A stretch of DNA of 64,000 bases from Planctomonas sp. JC2975 (GCF_012985205.1 NZ_JABEKS010000002.1:186001-250000), one strand, 5' to 3'; shown: positions 28,680-38,469, counted from the stretch's first letter. Notes: a model not told the origin generated them from the letters alone. Program-made: numbers and translations.

Positions 28680-29552
28680 TCAGAGATCCTGGGCAAAACG
28701 ACCCTCGAGCTTCCGGAAGGTGAGCTGCCCGACGATGAGGAAGGCGATCGACGTCAGGACTGCGATGAACGAGAAAAGAAGGAGGTTCGGTGGTCCTTCG
28801 GGAATGCTGCCATGCAGCGTCGGCGTCCAGAATGCGAGGTGCATCAGCTCGACCGCGGGGGTGAGCGGGTTCAGCATGTAGACGGTCTGCGCCCACTGCG
28901 GGAGCGCGGCCTGCACGGAGTGCCAGTGGTAGAGAACTGGCGATGCCCATGTGGCGAACAGCAGGAACAGCTCGACAAGGTTCTGGGCATCCCGGAATGA
29001 CGTGTTCACTGCGCCGAAGAGAAGCCCGAGGCCGGTCGAAAGGATCGTCACGATGATCACGCCGAAGAGGAAGCAGAGCAGGGCAAAGAAGCTCGGAATC
29101 CAGCCCGTGATCAGGCATCCGACGAAGAGCACGACAACCTGAGGTAGGAAGTGGATGAAAGCCACGAACACCGCTGCCAACGGGAAGAGTTCCCGTGGTA
29201 GGTAGATCTTCTGCACGAGGGCGCCGTTGTCGACGATCGATCTGGTGGCGTTCGTGAACGCCTCGCCGAACAGGTTGATCACGATCATGCCCGAGAACAG
29301 ATAGATCGGGAAGTTCGGGACGCCCTTGTTCAAACCCAGGAACACTCCGAGCGCGAAGAAGTACACGAAGAACTGGGCGGCAGGCTTGACGTACGACCAC
29401 GTCCACCCGAGGACCGAGCCGTGGTACCGGGTCTGGATTCCTTTGCGCACCAGCAGCCGCAGAAGGTACCGATAGCGGAAGATGTCAAAAAGACCACGGC
29501 TATGACCGGGTGTCACGAAGCCCTGTGCTCCGGCGTGGTAAGTGGTCGTCAC
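28680..29552 (-). CDS. Polysaccharide ABC exporter, permease subunit (Wzm-type)
   Basis: The protein has 290 residues from GTG 29552. An N-terminal amphipathic stretch (FDIFRYRYLLRLLVRKGIQTRYHGS) precedes six membrane helices, the ABC-2 export plan. KIYLPRELFPLAAV and NLVELFLLFATWASPVLY are Wzm/TagG-like segments. With Wzt it exports a finished lipid-linked polymer. The open frame extends to 29855 but the extra residues are arginine-rich and unlike the family. AAGGAA lies 10 nt upstream of the GTG. A TACACT box at 29633-29638 (minus strand) may be the -10. Confidence 0.9.
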   Translation of the reverse strand: MTTTYHAGAQGFVTPGHSRGLFDIFRYRYLLRLLVRKGIQTRYHGSVLGWTWSYVKPAAQFFVYFFALGVFLGLNKGVPNFPIYLFSGMIVINLFGEAFTNATRSIVDNGALVQKIYLPRELFPLAAVFVAFIHFLPQVVVLFVGCLITGWIPSFFALLCFLFGVIIVTILSTGLGLLFGAVNTSFRDAQNLVELFLLFATWASPVLYHWHSVQAALPQWAQTVYMLNPLTPAVELMHLAFWTPTLHGSIPEGPPNLLLFSFIAVLTSIAFLIVGQLTFRKLEGRFAQDL

Positions 29553-29878
29553 GGCGTGGGGGTTCCTTAGTGAAGGCTGCTCTTCCGGCAGCGGCGCATT
29601 CGACCTCCAAGGGGGAGTCGTAAACCTCACCAAGTGTAGTCGTTGAGAAAGAGGCTTATCGCGGTCGCTCCCAGGTTGCCGACGATCGGGATTCGTGGGT
29701 CGAACCGGCGTGTCTCGCATGGCACGGGGGCCGGAGACGCCGTCCGCGCGAGCGCGACGGGTGCGGCGACGGATCAGGGCCTGACGTCGCATGGAGGCGC
29801 TTTGGAGGAAACTGCTCGCTAAGCTGTCTGGGGCGTTCCGCCGGTCCCTGCACACGAAATCAGAGGATTACCTGACAT
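29553..29878. other. Divergent intergenic region, wzm / GT4
   Basis: These 326 bases hold no convincing gene. They carry the likely promoters for both directions: TACACT on the minus strand at 29633-29638, and TAAGCT at about 29819-29824 on the plus strand, about 50 nt before the GT4 start. Confidence 0.45.
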
Positions 29879-31561
29879 ATGCGCATCTACCGCCTTTACG
29901 ACCGGCTGGCGCTGTTCGCCGTGGGCGAGGAAGCCGGCGTCGTCTCGGTGGGTGAGGCGCTGAGCGCTCGTCAGCGGGCGCTGCTTGTCGGAGCTCTGAA
30001 CTACCACGCCTTGGATGCCCCGTCAGCACGTTTTCGGATCCACGTATATGTGGCGCGACGTGGCATGCCATCGTCGCTGACCGACGACAGCACGCGACGC
30101 GCACCCAAAAAGACGGCCGGCGCCGTGTGGATGGGAGAATTCGGCATCATCAGCGAAGTCGCCGGTGAGGAGCATCCACTTTTCTCGGCCGTGGGTCGCG
30201 GTGACCGGCGTCTCGTGCCCGATACGGAAACGGGCGAACGACACATAGTGCTCGATGCCGACCCGTCAGGCGAGAAGAGTGGTCTGCTGCGCACGCACGG
30301 CCTGTATTGGGGAGCGCGCATGGCAGTGGAGCGCCGGTTCCCATTCGCGTACGACCGCCTGCGGCAATTCATGATCCGAAACCGCGAGTCAGGCCTGTTC
30401 TCGGCGCGGATCGCTCGAACGCATCGTGACGTCGTCGCCGAGCCCACGCGAAACCCCGGCGAAGGCTCACCAGCAGTGCTGTTCGGGTTGCATTGGCTTG
30501 ATCTGGGCGGCGCCGAGCGATGGGCGCTGAAGACCATTGAGGTCGCGCAGAACCACGGGATGACTCCGATTGTGGTCACCGATGTCGCCTCCTCGCACCC
30601 CTGGATCACTCGGCCCGAGTTCGATGAGGCCATCGTGCTGCCGATGACCCACCCGCTCGGGCAGCCCGACGACAGAGAGCCAGTGCTCGACGCGATCGTG
30701 GAATCTTGGGATATCCGTGGTGTGTACGTGCACCACTGCCGATGGATGTACGACCGCCTTCCATGGCTGCGTGGGCGCCTTCCGGGGCGTCCGATCGTCG
30801 ACTCGCAACACATCCTGGAGTTCAACGGCGGCGGGTATCCGGCGCTCGGCGTCATGCTGGATGACAGCATCGACACGCATCACGTTATTTCGCCGCAACT
30901 CGAGGACTGGTTGCGGGATGTGCAGGGCGTGCCCTCGGCGAAGATCGAACTGGCACCGCTGGTCGGACTCACTGCCGACGCGGGTCGCATTGACGGCGTG
31001 CGTCGACGCATCGACGCAAAAGTGCTCAAGGTCGGTTTCGTCGGAAGGTTCGCCCACCAGAAGCGTCCCTATCTCTTTCTGAAGCTTGTGGAGGCGCTGC
31101 AGCGCTCCTTGGGCATTCCAGTCGAGGCCGTGATCCAGGGCGGCGGGGCACTGGAACCGTTCGTTCACCGTGAGATCGATCGGCACGGACTACGGGATGT
31201 CGTGACGTTGCGTGCGGAGACCGCACCCGTCTCGGAGACGCTATCGATGGTGGATGTCCTTGTGATCACCTCTCAGAACGAGGGGCTCGCTCTGACAGCA
31301 CTCGAATCGATTGCAGCTGGCGTGCCGGTCGTATCGACGGATGTCGGATCGCAGCGAACGGTCGTAGCACCCGAGGCGCTTGTGTCACGGCAACCGCACG
31401 CGTTCCTCGGGAAAGCCACCGAGATCCTTGCGCGGATGGCGGCTTCTGAGGCGTTTCGCGCGCAGATCTGGGCCGATGAGTCGCGGCTCGCCGATGAGTT
31501 TTCGCAGCTGGAATCCGCAGACAACTGGCTGGAAAGGACGATGACCGAGTGGAGCAGGTAA
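29879..31561 (+). CDS. GT4-family glycosyltransferase with long N-terminal extension
   Basis: The protein has 560 residues. The GT-B enzyme occupies about 198-560: AVLFGLHWLDLGGAERWALK (N-domain, Gly-rich loop), KVGFVGRFAHQKRPYLF (C-domain start), and SQNEGLALTALESIAAGVPVVSTD, the EX7E-type donor site. The first 190 residues are unrelated to GT4 and have no recognised domain; they are basic and lack membrane segments. It overlaps the next GT2 gene by 13 bp, so the two probably act in sequence on the same glycan. Donor unknown. Confidence 0.82.
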   Translation: MRIYRLYDRLALFAVGEEAGVVSVGEALSARQRALLVGALNYHALDAPSARFRIHVYVARRGMPSSLTDDSTRRAPKKTAGAVWMGEFGIISEVAGEEHPLFSAVGRGDRRLVPDTETGERHIVLDADPSGEKSGLLRTHGLYWGARMAVERRFPFAYDRLRQFMIRNRESGLFSARIARTHRDVVAEPTRNPGEGSPAVLFGLHWLDLGGAERWALKTIEVAQNHGMTPIVVTDVASSHPWITRPEFDEAIVLPMTHPLGQPDDREPVLDAIVESWDIRGVYVHHCRWMYDRLPWLRGRLPGRPIVDSQHILEFNGGGYPALGVMLDDSIDTHHVISPQLEDWLRDVQGVPSAKIELAPLVGLTADAGRIDGVRRRIDAKVLKVGFVGRFAHQKRPYLFLKLVEALQRSLGIPVEAVIQGGGALEPFVHREIDRHGLRDVVTLRAETAPVSETLSMVDVLVITSQNEGLALTALESIAAGVPVVSTDVGSQRTVVAPEALVSRQPHAFLGKATEILARMAASEAFRAQIWADESRLADEFSQLESADNWLERTMTEWSR

Positions 31562-32454
31562 CCGCCGTCGTTGTGGCGTTCAATCGGCTCGAGAAGCTGA
31601 AGACCGTTATTGCATCGATCGAGGCGCAGACGAGACGACCCGATCGCCTTATCGTGGTGGATAACGCCTCGAGCGACGGAACGGGCGAGTACCTGGCGAC
31701 TGTCCAGTCATCACTCGAGCTCGACGTGCTGACCCTGTCCGAGAACACGGGCGGGGCCGGCGGATTCTCGGCCGGTATGGCGCGCGCCTACAACCTCGGC
31801 GCCGACTATGTCTGGATCATGGACGACGACTGTTATCCGAATCCGGACGCCCTGCGCATCCTCATCGACGGTCAGCGAGACGCTGTGGAGAAGCTAGGGC
31901 CGGAAGTGCCGTTCTCGTGCTCGCTCGTGCTTTACACGGACGGGAACATCTGCGAGATGAACAACCCGGAGACCACCTGGGATTGGGCGAGGCTGATCGC
32001 ATCGGGCTCGCGCTCCGTCATGGTCCGCAGCTGCTCCTTCGTCTCAGTGCTCTTTCCTCGATGGGTGATCGAGAAGCACGGACTTCCGTATTCGGAGTAC
32101 TTCATCTGGTTCGACGACCACGAGTACACGCTCCGCGTGACGCGAGCTTGCCCTGGCGTCCAGGTGCTCGACAGCACCGTCGTGCACGACATGGGCGACA
32201 ACAAGGGAGTCAACTTCGGTCTGATCGACCACAAGAACGCCTGGAAGTTCCGCTTCGGCATCCGGAACGAAGGCTCGTACCGCTTGCATCACGAGAGCTT
32301 GGCATCGTACTTGCTCTTCTTTGCGCGGGTGCAGGTAGTCATGCTGCGCGGGCGGGTGGAGCGGCGTCTTCGCTGGTCGATGACCAAACAGCTTTTCCGA
32401 GCGATCGGGTTCAATCCGAGGATCGCGTTCCCGTCGAGATCCTCCATCGGATAG
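31549..32454 (+). CDS. GT2 glycosyltransferase, GlfT-like
   Basis: The protein has 301 residues. A GT-A fold begins VTAVVVAFNRLEKL, with VVDNASSDGT, the ENTGGAGGFSAGM loop and metal-binding DDD at 92-94, then FIWFDDHEYTLR. The GGAGGF loop and the W-x-DD-x-E region are shared with mycobacterial galactofuranosyltransferases GlfT1/GlfT2. With glf in the cluster, transfer of galactofuranose is a reasonable inference; rhamnosyl transfer is the alternative. The protein is much shorter than GlfT2. The start is a GTG inside the preceding gene. Confidence 0.82.
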   Translation: MEQVTAVVVAFNRLEKLKTVIASIEAQTRRPDRLIVVDNASSDGTGEYLATVQSSLELDVLTLSENTGGAGGFSAGMARAYNLGADYVWIMDDDCYPNPDALRILIDGQRDAVEKLGPEVPFSCSLVLYTDGNICEMNNPETTWDWARLIASGSRSVMVRSCSFVSVLFPRWVIEKHGLPYSEYFIWFDDHEYTLRVTRACPGVQVLDSTVVHDMGDNKGVNFGLIDHKNAWKFRFGIRNEGSYRLHHESLASYLLFFARVQVVMLRGRVERRLRWSMTKQLFRAIGFNPRIAFPSRSSIG

Positions 32455-32490
32455 AGCTGTGGTCGAGGCTCGGCGTCAGCGAGCGCGCAT

Positions 32491-33351
32491 TCACTTGGCT
32501 GCCGGCTTCGCTCCCGAGCCGCGCTGGACGATCATCGATCGATATGCGCGGCGCCTGACCACCTCAGGCGTCAGCCGATACGCTCCGCGGAGCACAACGT
32601 TGCGCAGGAACTGCCTTCGAGATGTGAATCCGCTTCGTAGGAATGCGCGCTGAAGCATCCATTCGCTGCGGAGTAAACGCAGTCCGCCGCGCCGCTTGTA
32701 TGCGCCGGACGAGATGCGGTAACGCACGAGAGGCTCTGGCGAGTTGACGGCGCGCACACCGGACTTGAGCATGCGGACGAAGAGCCAGTAATCCTCCATC
32801 ATGCCCATCGGCCGGTACCCGCCCGCCAGCTCGACAGCCTGTTTGGTGTAGACGACGGTCGGGTGATTGAAAGGATCGTGGAAACGCGCATAGTGCGTGA
32901 TCGCATCAAGATCCGTCGGCGGGGTCCTTCGGACCCCCACCAGCTCCTCTCCGTGCTCGGTTTCGGAGAACTCGAGGAGTCCGCTTCCGACGAGTTCGTA
33001 TCCCTTCTCGATCAGATCGAGCTGGATCTCGAACCGATTTGGCTCGGAGACGTCGTCGGCGTCCATCCGAGCTACCACTTCGTAGGAGCACTCGGCCAGT
33101 CCCGCGGTCAGTGCTTCCGACAATCCTCGGTTCTCCGGAAGGATGACGATATTCAACGGAACCGGTGTGCTTCGATCCAATTCTGCGATAGCGGACACCA
33201 AATGGGCCGATACCGGCCCGTCCTGCACGAGGACCACCTCGGAAGGACGCACGGACTGTTCGACGACCGAGCTCCGAAAGGCTCGCAAAAGGTATCCGGC
33301 ATCGTCACCGTGGTACACAGGCATGAGGAGCGAGAACGGGGGTGGAGCCAT
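32491..33351 (-). CDS. GT2 glycosyltransferase
   Basis: The 286-residue GT-A enzyme begins FSLLMPVYHGDD, with VLVQDGP, LPENRGLSEALTAGL and the metal motif ARMDADDVSEPNRF. A family-typical MGMMEDYWLFVRML segment follows. Its ATG shares one base with the stop of the upstream GT2 gene (TGATG), so translation is coupled. The C-terminus is basic. Donor and acceptor are unknown. Confidence 0.85.
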   Translation of the reverse strand: MAPPPFSLLMPVYHGDDAGYLLRAFRSSVVEQSVRPSEVVLVQDGPVSAHLVSAIAELDRSTPVPLNIVILPENRGLSEALTAGLAECSYEVVARMDADDVSEPNRFEIQLDLIEKGYELVGSGLLEFSETEHGEELVGVRRTPPTDLDAITHYARFHDPFNHPTVVYTKQAVELAGGYRPMGMMEDYWLFVRMLKSGVRAVNSPEPLVRYRISSGAYKRRGGLRLLRSEWMLQRAFLRSGFTSRRQFLRNVVLRGAYRLTPEVVRRRAYRSMIVQRGSGAKPAAK

Positions 33352-34304
33352 CAGCGGTGGGCCCCCCGGCTCCGTGCCGTTTCGAAGGTCGTCAAAGACG
33401 ATCCATCGATGCCGAGTGAGTCGAGGTAGGCGCCATTGTCCCGTGGCTTCGTCTTCACCCCATCGTTCCAGCCCGCACGGAATGTGCGCACGATGGTGCC
33501 CCGATCCTGCGAGGCGCGGTAGGTGCGCATCCAGCGCCGGGCTGTGGATGCGACATAGAGCGGCAGCTCGTACCAGCCAAGCGCGGTTGAGACGCGGAAA
33601 AGCCAGAGCTTGTTCCGGACCTCGTAGTAAAAGCGTGGACCTGGATCGACGTCTGTGTCTGCGCGCGCCTTGGTCTTGTGCAAGACGACGCTCGCCGGCA
33701 CGTAGAGCCCTCGGCCATGGCGGAGGATGCGCGCGGTGAACTCGAAGTCGTCGTTCCAGAGAAAGTACTCCGCAACGGGAAGGCCGTGAGCTCGCACCGC
33801 CTTCGCGTCGACAAGTGCGGAGACGAAAGAAGCCGAGCGAACGGGAACGGATGCCACGGCGGCCGCATCCCTTCGTTCGGATGCTCTGGCAAGAGGTTTG
33901 CGTCGCGGAGTGTTCATCGGATGGTCGAGGCCGTCGGCCCACACGACCCGTGAGGCCAGGACGGACACCTCCTCGCGGGCGTTGGAGCGCACGTCCAGGA
34001 GCGCCTCTAGGGCCGTCGGGGTAGGGATGGTGTCATCGTCCATGACCCACACCAGGTCTGCGTTCTGTACCGTCAATGCGTGTTCGATCGCCACGGCGAA
34101 GCCTCCGGCACCGCCTGTGTTTACTCCAAGTCTGACCAGATCCACTTCGGGAAAGCCCGCGGCGACCTCGGCGGAGTCGTCGGTCGACGCATTGTCCACG
34201 ACGACGACTGCGTCAAGGGGCAGCGTCTGCTCCTGGAGAGCGTTGAGGCATTCGTTCAGAAGGTCGCGCCTGTTGTATGCGACCACGGCTGCGACTACGC
34301 GCAC
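33351..34304 (-). CDS. GT2 glycosyltransferase, GlfT-like
   Basis: The 317-residue GT-A enzyme has AAVVAYNRRDLL, VVDNASTDDS, VNTGGAGGFAVAI and metal-binding DDD at 89-91. It then has EYFLWNDDFEFTAR, the same architecture as the GT2 at 31.5 kb on the other strand. This marks it as a second galactofuranosyl- or rhamnosyltransferase candidate. GTG 34304 follows AAAGG at 7 nt; the frame is open to a GTG at 34331. It heads a two-gene unit with the GT2 at 32491-33351. Confidence 0.82.
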   Translation of the reverse strand: MRVVAAVVAYNRRDLLNECLNALQEQTLPLDAVVVVDNASTDDSAEVAAGFPEVDLVRLGVNTGGAGGFAVAIEHALTVQNADLVWVMDDDTIPTPTALEALLDVRSNAREEVSVLASRVVWADGLDHPMNTPRRKPLARASERRDAAAVASVPVRSASFVSALVDAKAVRAHGLPVAEYFLWNDDFEFTARILRHGRGLYVPASVVLHKTKARADTDVDPGPRFYYEVRNKLWLFRVSTALGWYELPLYVASTARRWMRTYRASQDRGTIVRTFRAGWNDGVKTKPRDNGAYLDSLGIDGSSLTTFETARSRGAHR

Positions 34305-34514
34305 ACCATAACCTTTCGTCGGGAACGCCACTGCACCGTCGCTGATGCGTGTGGCGACTCGGCATATCGGGACGTGGCAACTTTACCGGGGTCCGCTGAG
34401 CGGACTGACACAGCACGTTCCTTGTCGGAACGGATTCGGGGGTGGATCTCCGAACGCCGCCGCCGCTCGTTGACGAACACAACAACGGAGCGTACTTCGG
34501 TGCGTTGGTCAGAT

Positions 34515-35867
34515 TCAGCGCACTTCAGCAGTGAACCGGGCACGCAGTGCTGCCAGTACCTTCTCGCCGACATTCCAAGAAGGGAAGAGCAGATCTGTAT
34601 TCGTACGTTGGCGGTCCTCCAACGGGTCGGATTCGCCGGAGGCAAGGGAGAGAGCCAGCCGTTGCGCTTCAGCGACGTCGGAGACGCGGTGTACGCCGGC
34701 GACAGCGATCTCACCTATGTCGTTGAACGGCGCGTGGCCGGCCCTTTCCAGGAACACAATTGGCTTCGTCATCACCTGTGGCTCGATGAGCATGCTGACG
34801 CCGTCCGTGACGACGCAGTCGCTGGCAGCGACGATGTTCATGTATTCCGCGCCGTTGCATACCTCGGCGTTTGGGAGCGCTGACCAGTTGCGAAGAAAAG
34901 CTGAGTACTGAGCCGGAGACACCGGAGACTGCGGCGTATGGATTCGCGGCTCCAACGCAGGATGGGCGAGGAAGACGAACTCGACTTCCTGGTGTGTTTT
35001 CGCGAACTCGAGCATTGGCCCATGTGCCATTCCGAATGTCCCGAACTGGGTCCAGTCTGAGCCCACGCTGTGATGTGCGCTCCACACGATGCGCGGCCGA
35101 ATGTGGTCGTTTCCAAAGGGCCAGAAAGGTTTCGCGGTTCGCAATTCGTGTGCTTTGGCGTGTCCGACCACATCGACGTTCTGTCCGAGACGGTGCCCTT
35201 CACGCACCGACATGTCCAACATCAGCTCATTCGTCGCGAAGACAACCCATCCGGCGGTGTGCAGCTCTTCGTCGACCGCGGTGTTCTGACGATCTGAGAC
35301 GGGTGGATTGACGATGGGGTTCATTGGTTCGTAGGGAACCAGGCCCTGGCGTAGAAAATTCAGGGCGTTGGTGCGGAAGGCGGTCGGGACGTCGTTGTCC
35401 CATTGGGATTGCCGGAGAACGAGGTCCGGGTCGATGGCACGGATGATGGGCAGCGCCCGCAAGGAGTCGCTGAAGTTGAAGCGGATGTGCTCGATGCCGT
35501 CGGCGGCAAGTCGTTCGTGAAGCGCCTCTTCGCCCCGGAAGCCCTCGTCACCGGGATACTTATGAGGAATTGTGGCGACCGTAGGGCGGAAGTCATCTGA
35601 ATCCAGCATCGCCTGCACGATGGCATGCATGCCGGGCCACGCCCCGAGATGATGAACGAGGAAGAGCACGCGATATGGGGGACGAGGAATAGAGGCCCGG
35701 ACGGACGCAGCGGCCGCAGCAGAATGCACTAGTGCGGTGAGACCGCTGATGGCATCGGCGTTCTCGGTAAGGGAAGCGCGTACCTCTTGGATCTCGCGTT
35801 CGATTCGTCGAAAGCGCTCCGTCAGGTCATTGAGACGGATGCGGGGATTGATTCTTGAAAGATCCAT
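34515..35867 (-). CDS. CDP-glycerol glycerophosphotransferase-like GT-B protein
   Basis: The protein has 450 residues. The first 60 form a probable coiled coil (NDLTERFRRIEREIQEV). Then comes YRVLFLVHHLGAWPGMHAIV, a GT-B N-domain. The C-domain has HPALEPRI and DCVVTDGVSMLIEPQVMTKP, in the position of the TagF/TagB-type TD-S-S motif and acceptor loop. It may transfer a phosphate-linked unit such as glycerol phosphate or a sugar from a nucleotide donor. Similarity is weak and judged by eye, so the call is tentative. Confidence 0.55.
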   Translation of the reverse strand: MDLSRINPRIRLNDLTERFRRIEREIQEVRASLTENADAISGLTALVHSAAAAASVRASIPRPPYRVLFLVHHLGAWPGMHAIVQAMLDSDDFRPTVATIPHKYPGDEGFRGEEALHERLAADGIEHIRFNFSDSLRALPIIRAIDPDLVLRQSQWDNDVPTAFRTNALNFLRQGLVPYEPMNPIVNPPVSDRQNTAVDEELHTAGWVVFATNELMLDMSVREGHRLGQNVDVVGHAKAHELRTAKPFWPFGNDHIRPRIVWSAHHSVGSDWTQFGTFGMAHGPMLEFAKTHQEVEFVFLAHPALEPRIHTPQSPVSPAQYSAFLRNWSALPNAEVCNGAEYMNIVAASDCVVTDGVSMLIEPQVMTKPIVFLERAGHAPFNDIGEIAVAGVHRVSDVAEAQRLALSLASGESDPLEDRQRTNTDLLFPSWNVGEKVLAALRARFTAEVR

Positions 35868-36292
35868 TTTTGCCTTCGGGAGCGCGCTTGCTTGCGTTCA
35901 GGTTGCGCGACCCCCACTGCGCTCTCGCCCGCATGGCAATTGTTACATATCTGTCCGTGCTTTCAGGGGCCCTGCGCCATGGCGCTGTGGTCTGTAACAA
36001 CCCTTCATGCCGACGAGGAGTGGCCCTCGGTTGCTGCACTGGCCCGCCCATTCGAGCGAGTGGCCATGCAAAGCGTTGTCGCCCGTGACGGCAATGAACA
36101 GACGGCTGCATGTCGCCGGCAAAAGTTTGGTGCCCTCGCGCTGGAAACGTCAGCCTTCTGGTCGGCCTCGACCACTGCCACGACCGGCATGCCCGATCAC
36201 GGTACGGCCGCCGCGGCATTTGCGGCGGCCTCGAATGCTGCACTGACGGCGTCCCCTTGCTGGAGGCGACGCAATGATGCTTGGCTTCGCGT
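35868..36292. other. Gene-free region upstream of the GT-B gene
   Basis: There are 425 bases with no recognisable gene. Open frames exist on both strands but have biased, arginine- or alanine-rich translations, and no family motif or ribosome site. GC content dips near 35940-35955. A minus-strand promoter for the GT-B gene probably lies here. Confidence 0.45.
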
Positions 36293-36706
36293 TCACGTCT
36301 TGTCGGAAGCGTCCGGACCTGAGCCGTCACTGTGAGTCGTTGGTGGGCTGCCGCTTTGGGGTGATGCGTGCTCGGCCCGCAATTCGTCGACGTCGGCGCG
36401 CAAAATGGCGATGTCTTCGGCGAGCCGGCGCGTCTCATCCTCGGAATGCGACAACTCCCACGAGAGGTGCAGGGTGACACCCAACAGCAAAAGCAACGCG
36501 AGGATGAAGAGCAAGTTCGACGGCAGTTGCACTCCGACAATGCCGGTGAGCCATACGAGCAGGCTGGGAAAGAGGCCCAGGATCAGCACCAGCAGGCCGA
36601 TGATCAGCCATAGTACGGCGTACTTTTCGCGCAACTGACGACGCAGCAGCATTGTGCCGATGATCACGATAATGATCACGGCAAGGACGATCGCTGCGAC
36701 GACCAT
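36293..36706 (-). CDS. DUF2304 small membrane protein
   Basis: The 137-residue protein has three hydrophobic helices in residues 1-75 with LLRRQLREKYAVLWLIIGL between the first two, the DUF2304 hallmark. A charged helix (SEDETRRLAEDIAILRADVDEL) and a polar tail follow. DUF2304 proteins are usually paired with polyprenyl-phosphate GT2 enzymes and may act as their membrane partner. Here the ATG overlaps the stop of such a GT2 (TAATG) and is preceded by GAGGAGG. Confidence 0.88.
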   Translation of the reverse strand: MVVAAIVLAVIIIVIIGTMLLRRQLREKYAVLWLIIGLLVLILGLFPSLLVWLTGIVGVQLPSNLLFILALLLLLGVTLHLSWELSHSEDETRRLAEDIAILRADVDELRAEHASPQSGSPPTTHSDGSGPDASDKT

Positions 36707-37443
36707 TACGCCACCTCCTCGGTCGGACGGAGCCTGCCGCGGCGGAGCAGTGAGAGGACAAGCGCGAAGCACGAGCGGATCAGGTACACCGCGGATCCGA
36801 TCGGGCCCTTGCTCGGCGCACCGTGGGCTCGCGGCCGCATCGAAACCGGCACCTGAGTCACGGTGAGCCCGCCATGCACGGCCGCGACGAGCGAGTCGAT
36901 AGTGTCGCCGAGGTATTCGGAAGGGTAATAGCGCACGTATTGATCGATCGCGCGCCGGTTTGCAGCGCGGAATCCCGAAGTGACATCGGTGAGCGGCGCC
37001 TTAGCGACACGTGAGATCACCGTGGCGAGGAACCGCATCGCCCATTTGCGAGGGCCACGCACGACATAGGCGTCGTCCCCAGCGGTGAATCGGGCGCCGA
37101 TCGAGATGTCTGCCTTCTCGAGGCCGGTGAGTACTCGTTCGATATCGCCTGGATCGTGCTGGCCATCCGCGTCGACTTGGATGGCCTGGTCGTACCCGCG
37201 TCGCGCGGCGTAAGTGAATCCGGTGCGCATGGCACCACCTACACCCATGTTGAACGGAAGCTCGAGCACGGTCGCCCCCGCCTCCTTAGCGACCGCCGCC
37301 GTTGCATCGGTCGAGCCGTCATCGACGACGACAACATCGTGGATCACGCCGTTGGCCCGAATCTCGCGGATGGTGTTGCCTACGTTCGCCGCTTCGTTCC
37401 ATGCGGGCACGATGATCAGCACGCGTGGTTGGGGGCTCGTCAC
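36706..37443 (-). CDS. Polyprenyl-phosphate glycosyltransferase (GT2, DPM1-like)
   Basis: The 245-residue enzyme shows VLIIVPAWNEAANV, VVVDDGSTDAT, LPFNMGVGGAMRTGF and the catalytic QVDADGQHDP, the pattern of dolichol-phosphate mannosyltransferase homologues. It lacks C-terminal membrane helices, which may explain the coupled DUF2304 partner. It should load a sugar onto polyprenyl phosphate for GT-C enzymes. GTG 37443 is 7 nt after a TAGAAT box that overlaps the stop codon of the upstream gene. Confidence 0.9.
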   Translation of the reverse strand: MTSPQPRVLIIVPAWNEAANVGNTIREIRANGVIHDVVVVDDGSTDATAAVAKEAGATVLELPFNMGVGGAMRTGFTYAARRGYDQAIQVDADGQHDPGDIERVLTGLEKADISIGARFTAGDDAYVVRGPRKWAMRFLATVISRVAKAPLTDVTSGFRAANRRAIDQYVRYYPSEYLGDTIDSLVAAVHGGLTVTQVPVSMRPRAHGAPSKGPIGSAVYLIRSCFALVLSLLRRGRLRPTEEVA

Positions 37444-37453
37444 GCACTGGATT

Positions 37454-38389
37454 CTACAGGCCGGCATGACCTGGGCCGTCCGACATGGAGGCCGGGCCCG
37501 CCTTAGCCGAGCCGAGTGCGTGTCGTGTCAGAGCGCGGATACCGGCCCCGCTGTGTGCGCGGGCCGCAGCGGGCAGTTCTGTGATTGCGTGGAGACGAGA
37601 GCTGAGGTGCGCTCGCGCAGCACGAGCTGCGGCATGCCAGCCCAAAGCGTCCATTGCCGCAGCGGCCTCGGCGAAAACTTGTCGTTCTTGAGCGAACTTC
37701 GAGCCGTCGGGCCCGGTGACCGCGGAATAGCTCTGTCTGTGTCTGCGGTACTCGAACTCCACCTGGTCGTCGAGAACGAGCTTGCCACCGTCAGCGGCAA
37801 TGTGCACGAGCATGTCGAGGTCTTGAACGACGTCGAGGCCGACGCGGAACCCTGGGTCTTTCAAGTCCGAGACGCGCCAGACGAGCGACGGGAAGTAGGT
37901 CCAGTTGCCACGCAGCAGGCTCGTCGCCAATTCTTCACTTTCGAGCACGCGCGGGTAGGGACCTCTTGGGCGGATCCAGGACTTCACTCGGTCGGAAAGG
38001 GGCATGTGCGGTCTGCCATCGGCATCGATCGGCTGAACACCGACTTGGATGACCGAGGCGTCTGGATGCGCTTGGATGAGCTCCTTGACTCGTGCGACGA
38101 ACCCAGGACGCATTACATCGTCGCATCCCATGAGCATCGAGAATTCTCCGCGCATGAGGGACACTGCTTTGCGGTAGTTGCGGCTCGGGCGCAGATTGGT
38201 CTCATTGCGGAGGTAGGTGACGCGCGCATCAGCGAGGCCGACCAGCCATTCGCCCGCGGAGAGATCCGGATACACGTCATCGATGACGACGAGGCGCCAG
38301 TCGGGGTCGGTCTGTGCGAGCACGCTTCTCACCGCCGCCTGGAAATGGTCGACACGCCCGTAGAACGGCATCATGATGTCGAAGGTCAC
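37454..38389 (-). CDS. GT2 glycosyltransferase
   Basis: The 311-residue GT-A enzyme begins VTFDIMMPFYGRVDHF, with VVIDDVYPD and NLRPSRNYRKAVSLM. The metal motif is altered to MGCDDVMRPG. Later segments YFPSLVWRV and VVQDLDML are typical of the family. GTG 38389 follows AGGGG. It ends 10 nt before the polyprenyl GT2 and is divergent from the GT2 at 38.5 kb. The specificity is unknown. Confidence 0.82.
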   Translation of the reverse strand: MTFDIMMPFYGRVDHFQAAVRSVLAQTDPDWRLVVIDDVYPDLSAGEWLVGLADARVTYLRNETNLRPSRNYRKAVSLMRGEFSMLMGCDDVMRPGFVARVKELIQAHPDASVIQVGVQPIDADGRPHMPLSDRVKSWIRPRGPYPRVLESEELATSLLRGNWTYFPSLVWRVSDLKDPGFRVGLDVVQDLDMLVHIAADGGKLVLDDQVEFEYRRHRQSYSAVTGPDGSKFAQERQVFAEAAAAMDALGWHAAARAARAHLSSRLHAITELPAAARAHSGAGIRALTRHALGSAKAGPASMSDGPGHAGL

Positions 38390-38469
38390 TACCAGCCCCT
38401 GTCTGTTGAGCAGCATCCATGGTTTCACATCCGCGAAGATGGTACGGACGAACGGACGAGAGGACGAAC

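Noticed and set aside
35892-36335. Open plus-strand frame of 147 codons
   Set aside because: It runs antisense into the DUF2304 gene, has no ribosome site, and its composition is unlike nearby genes.
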